From Microcaldota archaeon (GTDB taxonomy: Archaea > Micrarchaeota > Micrarchaeia > Anstonellales > Bilamarchaeaceae), in assembly GCA_013331535.1 (NCBI GenBank), contig DUGF01000018.1:41083-49381 (forward strand): DNA of 8,299 bases, in the 5' to 3' direction. The first letter of the stretch is position 1; each line of letters begins with the position of its first letter. Under the pieces are notes generated by a model. That model was not told the DNA's origin. It did not search any database and was given only the letters and a program-made list of their open reading frames with translations. The translations under genes were made by a program, and so were the position numbers. Of the stretch, positions 1-6,381 are shown piece after piece.

Positions 1-1
1 A

Positions 2-1471
2 AAAGCAGTTGCAAATGAATCAGACGCAAATTTTATCTATATTGGAGGTCCGGAAATCGTAAGTAAATATGTTGGTGAGAGTGAAGAACGTCTTAGAAAA
101 CAATTCAAGGAAGCCGAGGAAAACGCCCCATCGATTATTTTCATTGACGAGATAGATGCAATTGCTCCAAAACGAGAAGAAGCCGCAGGCGAGGTTGAAC
201 GCAGGATGGTTTCCCAGATGCTCACATTAATGGACGGACTAAAAGCAAGAGGGGAAGTCATAGTCATAGGTGCGACAAACAGGCCTGATGCTATAGATTC
301 CGCACTGCGCAGACCTGGAAGGTTTGACCGTGAAATCGAGCTCAATGTTCCTGACCGGGATGGCAGACTTGAGATTCTGAAAATTCATGTGCGAAACATG
401 CCGCTTGACAAGGATGTGAGGGTGGAAGAACTCGCATCCATAACTCATGGATACACAGGAGCAGATATTTCTCTTCTTACAAAGGAAGCTGCGATTAAGG
501 CATTAAGGCGGATTCTTCCGGACATAAATCTCGAAGAAGAATTCATCCCACAGGAAATTTTAGAAAAATTAGTTGTAAACCGCACAGATTTTTTCGATGC
601 ACTGCGTGAAATTCAACCAAGCGCGCTACGGGAAGTTTTTGTTGAGAGGCCAAATGTCAAATGGTCTGATATCGGTGGAATGGAGCTTATCAAGCGGGAG
701 ATAGATGAAGCGGTTTCTCTTCCTCTTAAAGAGCCGGAGCTGTTTGAAAAATACGGAATACGGCCGGTTAAGGGAATATTACTCTATGGTCCGCCAGGAA
801 CAGGAAAAACCCTTCTCGCAAAGGCAGTTGCACATGAATCAGAGGCGAATTTCATCTCAATAAGCGGTGCGCAAGTATTGAGCAAGTGGGTGGGTGAATC
901 GGAAAAAACCGTTCGCGAGCTTTTTCGAAGGGCGAGAATGGCCGCGCCATGTATTATCTTTGTAGATGAAATCGATGCCATAGCCCCGATAAGAGGCGGC
1001 ACGGATAGCCATCACGTCACCGAGCGTGTTGTTGATACGCTGCTCACTGAAATGGACGGCCTCAAAAATCTCAAAGGGGTTATTGTGATTGCAGCTACAA
1101 ACCGTCCGGATATGCTGGATCAGGCACTTTTGCGCGCAGGACGATTTGATCGTGCTATTGAAATTGGATTGCCGGACGAGAAAGCCAGGCTTCAGATATT
1201 CCAGATTCATACCAAAAAAATGCCTCTTGATAGCGGGGTTGATTTAAAAGAGCTTACAAAGGCTTTGCATGGATTCACAGGTGCGGATATAGAGAATTTA
1301 TGCCGCGAGGCTGGAATGAATGCAATACGCGAGGGCAAGGAAAAGAAAGACGGAAAGGTTCTTTCGCGTCATTTTGCCTTGGCAATGAAAACAATTACGC
1401 CTACACTCAGGAAAGATGATATGGACAGTCTTTCCAAATTCAAGGAATTGACCAATGCGATGTATGGATGA
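2..1471 (+). CDS. cdc48: Cdc48/VCP-type AAA+ ATPase, 3' part
   Basis: The gene enters the window already open and shows 489 residues. The N-domain and the D1 Walker A lie off the left edge; the first codons (KAVANES) normally follow Walker A directly. Visible in D1 are Walker B (IIFIDEID, near 134-160), sensor 1 (GATNRPD) and the arginine-finger segment RRPGRFDR. D2 has Walker A GPPGTGKT (788-811), Walker B IIFVDEID (near 954-978), ATNRPD and RAGRFDR. Family knowledge: the hexamer threads and unfolds proteins with ATP, and archaeal members can feed the 20S proteasome. The chain ends in Met-Tyr-Gly, which fits the hydrophobic-Tyr-X proteasome-docking motif. All visible catalytic motifs are intact, so the enzyme should be active. 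The stop is TGA, followed by an 88-base gap with a hairpin. The family call is very secure; the proteasome link is inference. Confidence 0.97.
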   Translation, partial: KAVANESDANFIYIGGPEIVSKYVGESEERLRKQFKEAEENAPSIIFIDEIDAIAPKREEAAGEVERRMVSQMLTLMDGLKARGEVIVIGATNRPDAIDSALRRPGRFDREIELNVPDRDGRLEILKIHVRNMPLDKDVRVEELASITHGYTGADISLLTKEAAIKALRRILPDINLEEEFIPQEILEKLVVNRTDFFDALREIQPSALREVFVERPNVKWSDIGGMELIKREIDEAVSLPLKEPELFEKYGIRPVKGILLYGPPGTGKTLLAKAVAHESEANFISISGAQVLSKWVGESEKTVRELFRRARMAAPCIIFVDEIDAIAPIRGGTDSHHVTERVVDTLLTEMDGLKNLKGVIVIAATNRPDMLDQALLRAGRFDRAIEIGLPDEKARLQIFQIHTKKMPLDSGVDLKELTKALHGFTGADIENLCREAGMNAIREGKEKKDGKVLSRHFALAMKTITPTLRKDDMDSLSKFKELTNAMYG

Positions 1472-1476
1472 TATTG

Positions 1477-1545
1477 TTACTGGCTGCTGGCTATTGGCTC
1501 CTAGCCCGTTGCTAGTAGCTAGGAGCTACAAGCTAGTAGCAGTAA
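1477..1545 (+). repeat. Long imperfect hairpin between cdc48 and the membrane gene
   Basis: The segment folds back on itself almost completely. TTACT (1477-1481) pairs with AGTAA (1541-1545). After one bulged G, 1483-1492 pairs with 1531-1540 including two G-U wobbles. After a small internal loop, GCTCCTAGC (1497-1505) pairs perfectly with GCTAGGAGC (1518-1526) around a 12-base loop. The word GCTAGTAGC also occurs twice as a direct repeat (1511-1519 and 1532-1540). No T-run follows, so a classical terminator is not supported. It could be an RNA processing or stability element, or a copy of a dispersed intergenic repeat. Confidence 0.75.
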
Positions 1546-1560
1546 ACCTATGGTGAACTT

Positions 1561-1941
1561 ATGCAACTTTCATTATTCCTTAAACTCGCGGTTGTTTCAA
1601 TTGCGATTTCATTGCTCGTGTTCGCGTTTAGTCCATCCGCCGGACTTTTATCTCTTGCAAAATATATCGCCTTGGGAATTGGTATTTCAATTATAATTAC
1701 CCTGCTCTATCCTTCATTTCGAGGTGTTCAAAAAGGAGACAAAGTCATTGTAGTTTCAAATTCTGCTATTCCGTCATTGTTCGGCCGCGTTGGCATGGCA
1801 ATGAATTGCGGGAAGCTGCAAGGAGAAGTCCGGATAAAGCTTGACGATGGCCGGGAGATTGTTGGAGTGATTGACAGTTACTCGGGTCTTTTGTCTCTTC
1901 CCAAGGTTCGCGTTGTTTACGAGGAGAGGATTATTGAGTAA
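1561..1941 (+). CDS. Small two-helix membrane protein with soluble beta-rich tail (NfeD-like?)
   Basis: This is a 126-residue protein. Residues 5-25 and about 29-50 are hydrophobic and form a likely helical hairpin in the membrane. From about residue 55 the chain becomes soluble with alternating hydrophobic strands and many Gly/Val (KGDKVIVV, GRVGMAMN, GEVRIKLDDGREIVGVI), as in a small beta-barrel. That layout resembles short NfeD-type proteins, which accompany membrane proteases or stomatins, but I see no decisive family motif. The start is well supported: GGTGA at 1551-1555 lies 5 bases before the ATG. It sits 22 bases ahead of the site-2 protease gene, so the two are probably cotranscribed and may work together. 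The coding call is secure; the function is not known. Confidence 0.8.
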   Translation: MQLSLFLKLAVVSIAISLLVFAFSPSAGLLSLAKYIALGIGISIIITLLYPSFRGVQKGDKVIVVSNSAIPSLFGRVGMAMNCGKLQGEVRIKLDDGREIVGVIDSYSGLLSLPKVRVVYEERIIE

Positions 1942-1963
1942 TTTCGAAATAAAGGTTATCTTT

Positions 1964-2578
1964 ATGTTCGGTACAAATACATTTTACATAGAAAAAGACG
2001 AAGCGGTGCAAATTCTCATTTCCGTCATCGCAATTTCCCTTGCGCTTGCCATATCTCAGGGTGGGTTTGGGCTTTTCACGAGCTTTCAGGGACTAAAAGC
2101 ACTCACGATTCTCCTTGCTCTTTTCACGCTTACTGTTGGCACAGGTTTTATTCTTCATGAAATGGCTCACAAGCTGGTTGCCATACAATATGGGGCATAT
2201 GCGCGATTTCAGATGTGGACCCAGGGATTGCTTTTGATGCTCGCGCTTTCATTTCTTGGTTTTGTTTTTGCAGCTCCAGGCGCAGTGTATATCTATTCGC
2301 AAAATATTTCCAGAAAAGAGAATGGGATTATTTCGGTTGCTGGACCTGTTACGAACATTGTGCTGGCATTTGTATTCATGGCGCTCGCGGTTTTCGCCCC
2401 GGTTTATACGTCCAACACAAATATCTGGTTTATAGGTTTTTACGTTAATTCATTTCTTGCATTCTTCAACATGCTTCCAATATTTCCATTAGATGGAAGC
2501 AAGGTTCTTGCCTGGAATGCGGTAGTTTGGGTGGCAGTTACGGTCGTTGCGGGATATATGACCTTCTTTCTAAGGTGA
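1964..2578 (+). CDS. Site-2-type intramembrane zinc metalloprotease (peptidase M50)
   Basis: This 204-residue polytopic membrane protein has both signatures of the M50 family. HEMAH at residues 65-69 is the HExxH zinc site, with Glu66 the expected catalytic base. NMLPIFPLDG at residues 169-178 is the NxxPxxPLDG motif, whose Asp177 is the third zinc ligand. About six hydrophobic segments are visible (near 14-34, 44-64, 84-108, 120-141, 148-168 and 183-203). No PDZ or CBS domain is present, so this is a compact archaeal form. Family members cut transmembrane segments of regulators or remnant signal peptides; the substrate here is unknown. Start choice: ATG 1964 matches the usual N-terminus. A TTG at 1934 in the same frame sits 4 bases after GAGAGG and would overlap the upstream stop codon, adding ten residues. 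Identity is secure, the start less so. Confidence 0.92.
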   Translation: MFGTNTFYIEKDEAVQILISVIAISLALAISQGGFGLFTSFQGLKALTILLALFTLTVGTGFILHEMAHKLVAIQYGAYARFQMWTQGLLLMLALSFLGFVFAAPGAVYIYSQNISRKENGIISVAGPVTNIVLAFVFMALAVFAPVYTSNTNIWFIGFYVNSFLAFFNMLPIFPLDGSKVLAWNAVVWVAVTVVAGYMTFFLR

Positions 2579-2602
2579 GCAAAATTCGTCTTTGTATGCA
2601 GG

Positions 2603-3187
2603 GTGCTTGAATATATGCGCGGTGCTGAAGCAGTTGTTTCGAATTCACGTTTGCTTGGTCTTCCAGTGGTTATAAAAGAGCGGATTCCAAAAACATATCG
2701 TCACAAGACGCTAGATTCAAAACTCAGAACCGAGCGGACCAAGCGCGAAGCGCGTCTCCTCAACAAAGCAAAACTTGTCGGGGTTCCATGTCCTACAGTT
2801 CTTGAAGTAACGGAATTCAAAATCGTGATGACAAAAATCCGTGGAAAACGTGCGGATTTAATTAAAAATAAAAATTCCGCAAAGACTGCGGGAAAATATC
2901 TTGCACAACTTCACACGTCAAACATAATTCACGGAGATTACACCCCCGCGAATCTAATCACAGAAAGTACAAAAAGCGGAAAACCATCAAAACTTTTCGT
3001 GATTGATTTTGGTCTTGGTTTTTTTTCAGAGGATGTTGAAGACAAGGCAATAGATGTTTTAACAATGCTAAAATCAATTCCAGAATCGGTACACAAATCC
3101 TTCATAAGCGGTTATTCAAAGTATAAAAATGCAAAATCCGTTCTCGTGCGAGTTGAAGAGGTTAAGAAAAGAGTGAGGTATGCATAA
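2603..3187 (+). CDS. bud32: Bud32-like atypical protein kinase/ATPase (KEOPS subunit)
   Basis: This small kinase has 194 residues, about the usual size for stand-alone archaeal Bud32. Counting from the GTG at 2603, it has the family's GAEA loop (7-10), the ATP-binding lysine in VIKE (Lys25), the ERTKREARLL helix with the partner glutamate, the catalytic loop IHGDYTPAN (His110, Asp112, Asn117) and the metal-binding DFG (135-137). The Tyr-Thr-Pro in the loop departs a little from the more usual Leu-Thr-Thr/Pro. Family knowledge: Bud32 works with Kae1, Pcc1 and Cgi121 in making t6A37 in tRNA. Kae1 is often adjacent or fused in archaea, but it is not here. The GTG start gives the usual spacing ahead of GAEA. 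ATG 2615 is an alternative, with GGGTG upstream of it at 2601-2605. The kinase is probably cotranscribed with the protease gene 24 bases before it. Confidence 0.94.
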   Translation: MLEYMRGAEAVVSNSRLLGLPVVIKERIPKTYRHKTLDSKLRTERTKREARLLNKAKLVGVPCPTVLEVTEFKIVMTKIRGKRADLIKNKNSAKTAGKYLAQLHTSNIIHGDYTPANLITESTKSGKPSKLFVIDFGLGFFSEDVEDKAIDVLTMLKSIPESVHKSFISGYSKYKNAKSVLVRVEEVKKRVRYA

Positions 3188-3230
3188 TGCTGGTCTTGGG
3201 TCTAGCGTTTTGAGTTTTGGTGGTTGGATA

Positions 3231-4010
3231 ATGATTTCTAAAGAAATTCAAAGGGCATGGAGAAATACGTGCAAAATCCTTCTAAACGAAGAGATTGGCG
3301 ATCTTGAGGAATATGAAGAATGGCTGCTTAATTACATAAATCCGGTTAGTTTCAAGAAATCCGCGATTTCCGGCAAGGAAGTGATCGTTTCATCCGAAAA
3401 GGCGTGCAGGGATGCAAAATATCTTGGTCATGCTGAAATGGAGCAATACCTCAAAACAATCGGAACAAAAAAATTCGATATAGATGATTTGAAGGATATT
3501 GATTCCGCAGTTACTGCGTTACAGGAACGGGCGTATTATATCGGAAATGTTGTTCTCGGAAATTCAATCAATGTTGAAACCGTGAACCGTTGCATAAACT
3601 CCTCTTTTATTTACAAAACGCAGGACGTCTATGACTGCAAATTCGTTGCCTGCTCCCCAGTCCTCAGGTTTGCAGAATATATTTTCGGAGGAAACGCAAT
3701 AGGGGAAGCGAGCCGATACAACATAAAGACGTTTGAAACCTACAAGAACGTCCGTTGCATGGAAACGATCAGAAATTACGTTGCATCCGATTGCTATTTC
3801 ACCGGAAGTTTGGAAAGCTGCGGCAATTGCATGTTCTCATTCAACCAGCGGAACAAGAATTACATGATCGGAAACCATCAGTTTTCGCAGGAGGAATACC
3901 TGAAACTAAAGGGTAAGCTGATCGATGATATCCGGGAAACGCTCAAAGCCAAGAAGAGGATTCCATCTTTGTTAGATATCATAAACACCAATGGTGATGC
4001 CAATGGCTGA
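3231..4010 (+). CDS. Unknown protein, tandem paralog A (cysteine-poor copy)
   Basis: I do not recognise a named family. The 259-residue protein has an alpha-helical N-terminus (about 1-45) with a TCKILL...LEEYEEWLLNYI pattern. A middle region (about 100-200) of short turn-like segments rich in Asn, Ser, Tyr and Cys follows, and then a C-terminal stretch with MFSFN, YMIGN and a charged helix. It is clearly related to the next gene: the N-termini share an ILxxxxxxLxxYxxWLLxY pattern, and the C-terminal 56 residues before the final helix align without gaps. It has nine cysteines. There is no signal peptide or membrane segment, so it is probably cytoplasmic. Start: ATG 3231 follows GGTGG (3219-3223) and matches the paralog's N-terminus. 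ATG 3180 would overlap bud32 and lacks a properly spaced site. It overlaps the next gene by 8 bases, so the pair is likely coexpressed. Confidence 0.85.
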   Translation: MISKEIQRAWRNTCKILLNEEIGDLEEYEEWLLNYINPVSFKKSAISGKEVIVSSEKACRDAKYLGHAEMEQYLKTIGTKKFDIDDLKDIDSAVTALQERAYYIGNVVLGNSINVETVNRCINSSFIYKTQDVYDCKFVACSPVLRFAEYIFGGNAIGEASRYNIKTFETYKNVRCMETIRNYVASDCYFTGSLESCGNCMFSFNQRNKNYMIGNHQFSQEEYLKLKGKLIDDIRETLKAKKRIPSLLDIINTNGDANG

Positions 4011-4815
4011 AAAAGCAGTTCAAAAGGATGAAATAGAAGATGCATTCCAAAGCACCAGTGAAATCCTGTTCGGTCATCGGCTCACAAACCTCCCGCAATA
4101 CCGAGACTGGCTGCTTGAATATGTCGGGGAATCCGTTCGCACTAAGTCCGAAATAAGCGAAAAAATGATTTATGTGCCGGACATCCTTTTCTTCAAGGCA
4201 ATCAAAAAGAATATGGTTACGCTTGAAGAATCCATCGAGCTTGCGAAAAAACAAATTTCCGAGAGCGAAGCCAGAAGCCTCACCCTCTCAAACGCACCAG
4301 ACAAACTCGAAGATGTAAAATTTGTCACATCCGATGTGATGCTCGGCCAGAATCTTGATCTTCGGGAAACGTCCACGTGTATGAATGCCCAGCACTGCCT
4401 TGATGGGTATTGGTATATCTATTCCAAATGCGATGCATATTGTGCGTGGCCAAGGGAAACCGAGTATTCATTTGGCTGTTATTTCCTGTTCGCATCCAAA
4501 TTCTGTATAAAATGCCATAATTCCGTAGCCCTGACAAGATGCTTTGAAGTCAGCGATTCAACAAACTGCACTGATTGTTATTTCTGCCATAACTGCGAGG
4601 GACTGAGCAATGCGATGTTTTGCTTTAATGCCAAGAGCCTGCGCTATGCGATTGGGAATGTCGAGGTAGGAATGGAAAAATTCATGGAAATAAAGGCAAG
4701 GCTCGTCGGAGAGCTCGCGGAAAAACTGGAAAAGAACAAGCGGCTTGATTTAAGTATTTATAATTTTGGATGCTGGAAGCCCATATCCCTTTCTTTTGAG
4801 AAAAGAAAGGTCTGA
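4003..4815 (+). CDS. Unknown cysteine-rich protein, tandem paralog B
   Basis: This 270-residue protein of unknown function is the second member of the pair. Its N-terminus (EIEDAFQSTSEILF, then LPQYRDWLLEYV) mirrors paralog A. From about residue 125 it becomes strikingly cysteine-rich: about thirteen Cys within roughly 90 residues, many in CxxC or CxC-like spacing (KCDAYC, FCIKC, NCTDCYFCHNC). The shared end MFCFN...YAIGN and a charged helix follow. The spacing suggests metal binding or a short-turn solenoid fold; both are inference. A tail after the shared helix (GCWKPISL) has no counterpart in A. Start: ATG 4003 (MAEK) is chosen because GGTGAT at 3993-3998 lies just ahead of it. ATG 3991 and 3997 are in frame but poorly placed. 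Translation is probably coupled to A through the 8-base overlap. Confidence 0.86.
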   Translation: MAEKAVQKDEIEDAFQSTSEILFGHRLTNLPQYRDWLLEYVGESVRTKSEISEKMIYVPDILFFKAIKKNMVTLEESIELAKKQISESEARSLTLSNAPDKLEDVKFVTSDVMLGQNLDLRETSTCMNAQHCLDGYWYIYSKCDAYCAWPRETEYSFGCYFLFASKFCIKCHNSVALTRCFEVSDSTNCTDCYFCHNCEGLSNAMFCFNAKSLRYAIGNVEVGMEKFMEIKARLVGELAEKLEKNKRLDLSIYNFGCWKPISLSFEKRKV

Positions 4816-4820
4816 GGGTT

Positions 4821-4849
4821 CCCGATGGAACGACGATTCGTTCCATGGG
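4821..4849 (+). repeat. Perfect hairpin 1 after the paralog pair
   Basis: ATGGAACGA (4825-4833) and TCGTTCCAT (4838-4846) form a perfect 9-bp stem with the loop CGAT. It can be lengthened by CCC (4821-4823) with GGG (4847-4849) around a bulged G. It starts 6 bases after the stop codon of paralog B. There is no T-run, so termination is possible but not shown. Confidence 0.75.
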
Positions 4850-4884
4850 CATCATAAACGGTTTGCCGTTTATGAATGTCGCCC
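4847..4884 (+). repeat. Perfect hairpin 2, overlapping hairpin 1's base
   Basis: CATAAACGG (4853-4861) and CCGTTTATG (4866-4874) form a perfect 9-bp stem with a four-base TTTG loop. GGGC (4847-4850) can pair with GCCC (4881-4884) to extend it. The same GGG can instead close hairpin 1, so the two extended forms exclude each other. This could be a terminator pair, an RNA processing signal or an attenuator-like switch. Confidence 0.7.
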
Positions 4885-4965
4885 CAAAGAAAAACGTTGT
4901 ATGTCTAACATATGAGTTCTGAGCACCAGGTCTGAGTACAATCAGTTTATCTTACTTCCTTCTCA

Positions 4966-5032
4966 AAAATGTGTGCTAACTTTTTCCGACGTTATTTTTA
5001 GGCATACATTTGACTTAGAAAATGTGTGGTAA
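4966..5032 (+). repeat. 14-bp direct repeat upstream of the Fic gene
   Basis: AAAATGTGTGCTAA (4966-4979) recurs as AAAATGTGTGGTAA (5019-5032), 13 of 14 bases identical, with starts 53 bases apart. That is about five helical turns, so both copies would face the same side of the DNA. The second copy directly abuts the TATA-like box of the Fic gene. Paired operator half-sites for a regulator are a reasonable guess; nothing identifies the regulator. Confidence 0.55.
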
Positions 5033-5041
5033 GTATTAATA
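5031..5041 (+). promoter_or_regulatory. TATA-like box for the Fic gene
   Basis: An A/T-rich box (AAGTATTAATA) is centred about 29 bases before ATG 5065. No ribosome-binding site precedes that ATG, which fits a leaderless or nearly leaderless mRNA starting at about the ATG, common in archaea. Confidence 0.5.
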
Positions 5042-5064
5042 ACCTTTCAGTGCATATCCTACTT

Positions 5065-5997
5065 ATGAGAACGCGGAAAAAAATTGTGGGCGGTCTGGAA
5101 TATTATTATCTCGAGGAAACGCTGAGGCTGGAAAAGCCAAAAGTTTACTCATTATTCCTGGGAAAGAGGATACCTGCCAGAGGCCAGATGGATAAAAAGA
5201 AGGATGAACTTCTGAGAAAAATCTATTCGGATTTGCTGGGAAGCTCAATGCGCATTTACCTGACAGGGGAAGAGCTTATCGGGATTGAGAAGCAAAGGAG
5301 GAGATACTTCCAAAAAATGAAACGGCTTGGAAAGGCGGCGCAGGATGAGAAGGATGAAATAGATACTGTAAATTTTGTCTATACGACTTTGACTACTGAG
5401 GGCGTGCCGATAACCAAGGCAGACGCGGATCTTGCATACAAATTCACCGGCAAAAACATAAGAAATGTCCGGGATGAAAACCTGCAAGTAGCACTTGATA
5501 TGATTAAGGGGCTGAGATATGTAAAGGAAAGTAAAAAAGGAATTTCACTGAACTTTCTGTTGGAACTTCACAAGCTTATCATGGCAGGATATAAAGGAAA
5601 AAACCCTGGAAAATTTCGTAAAAAGCAGGCATATATCTTCCTGAAAAGCTACGAAAAGGTCGAAGAGATACGGTTCAGGCCACCTACGTCCAGAGAAATA
5701 GAAAACAAGATCTCCAAGCTAGTGGAATGGTACAACCTAAATGTGGGAAAGCTCAACGCGGTTGAGCTGGCCGCGCAGTTCCACTTGCGTTTTTACATGA
5801 TCCATCCATTCGAAGATGGAAACAAGCGAGTGTCTCGCCTGCTTCTAAATAAAGCCTTTTTCGATACCGGATACCCGATGCTAAACATATCGAAAGACAC
5901 GCAAGGATATTTCGATGCGCTCATAAGATCTGTAGAAAAGAAGAATGAGCAACCTTTTGTGCGCTTTGTTTTCGGGCAGTTTATCAAGCAGATATAA
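5065..5997 (+). CDS. Fic-domain protein (probable AMP-transferase, self-inhibited class II type)
   Basis: The 310-residue protein has the Fic core motif HPFEDGNKRVSR at residues 247-258. His247 is the catalytic base, Asp251 the metal ligand and Arg255 a phosphate contact; Lys254 replaces the commoner Gly. Upstream, T-L-T-T-E-G at 108-113 fits the inhibitory motif (S/T)xxxE(G/N), with Glu112 expected to block productive ATP binding. Its position before the Fic core makes this class II. The first 80 or so residues are a charged extension with a YYYLEETLR pattern. Family knowledge: Fic enzymes mostly transfer AMP from ATP to a protein hydroxyl; the target here is unknown. The start at ATG 5065 is preferred because of the TATA-like box; an in-frame GTG at 5026 would add 13 residues and overlie the direct repeat. 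It is monocistronic, with no antitoxin-like gene beside it, consistent with a built-in inhibitor. Confidence 0.93.
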   Translation: MRTRKKIVGGLEYYYLEETLRLEKPKVYSLFLGKRIPARGQMDKKKDELLRKIYSDLLGSSMRIYLTGEELIGIEKQRRRYFQKMKRLGKAAQDEKDEIDTVNFVYTTLTTEGVPITKADADLAYKFTGKNIRNVRDENLQVALDMIKGLRYVKESKKGISLNFLLELHKLIMAGYKGKNPGKFRKKQAYIFLKSYEKVEEIRFRPPTSREIENKISKLVEWYNLNVGKLNAVELAAQFHLRFYMIHPFEDGNKRVSRLLLNKAFFDTGYPMLNISKDTQGYFDALIRSVEKKNEQPFVRFVFGQFIKQI

Positions 5998-6050
5998 TTT
6001 TTTGGAAATTTGTGCGAGTTTGGAGTGTGGTTCTGACGATTTTTATTTAT
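5998..6050 (+). terminator. T-rich region after the Fic gene
   Basis: A T6 run (5998-6003) follows the stop codon directly, and another T-rich patch lies at 6039-6050. Archaeal polymerase terminates at such T-tracts without needing a hairpin. Nothing else is visible between here and 6062. Confidence 0.45.
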
Positions 6051-6062
6051 CCGCCAAATTAT

Positions 6063-6263
6063 CTAGATTCTTTTCTCTTTTAGTCTGGCAATTCCGCAGG
6101 GCGGTTCTGTTATACTTCTAATTTTTCCGTTCTCGTCAAAGAGTCCTGAATAAGTATGTGTAAGCGTCCGCTCCCCGTTTCGTTGTCGTTCTCCTCCGGG
6201 CGGCTTTCTCATTGCAGTTGTCTGAAGCATCGCAACCATTCCATTCAGTTCTTTCATTGTCAT
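6063..6263 (-). CDS. Possible small protein of 66 residues, unknown
   Basis: This is a doubtful gene on the strand of the SRP RNA, about 120 bases downstream of it. The ATG at 6263 follows GAGAGG by about 7 bases. The product is soluble and basic with no motif I recognise (MTMKELNG at the start, SGLFDENGKIRS in the middle, LKEKRI at the end). The frame stays open further upstream, but that would run into the SRP RNA, so the internal ATG is the only sensible start. It may be a chance ORF in the trailer of the RNA gene. Conservation in relatives is the deciding evidence and is not available here. Confidence 0.3.
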   Translation of the reverse strand: MTMKELNGMVAMLQTTAMRKPPGGERQRNGERTLTHTYSGLFDENGKIRSITEPPCGIARLKEKRI

Positions 6264-6381
6264 AAATGTCCTCTCAAAAGCTCTCGATTCTATCGGAACC
6301 CGAAACTGAAGACTGGAAACCGAAAACAATAATGGCGGGCTTCCCCGTTTGCCGCGATATATTGACGTGTAGCCTTTATCT

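Noticed and set aside
3180..3230. Longer start for paralog A at ATG 3180
   Set aside because: It would overlap bud32, has a GAGGT with no spacer before the ATG, and adds residues with no counterpart in paralog B. ATG 3231 fits better.
4875..4965. Possible C/D-box guide RNA (two CTGA words near 4918-4936)
   Set aside because: No convincing C box (RTGATGA) at the required distance.
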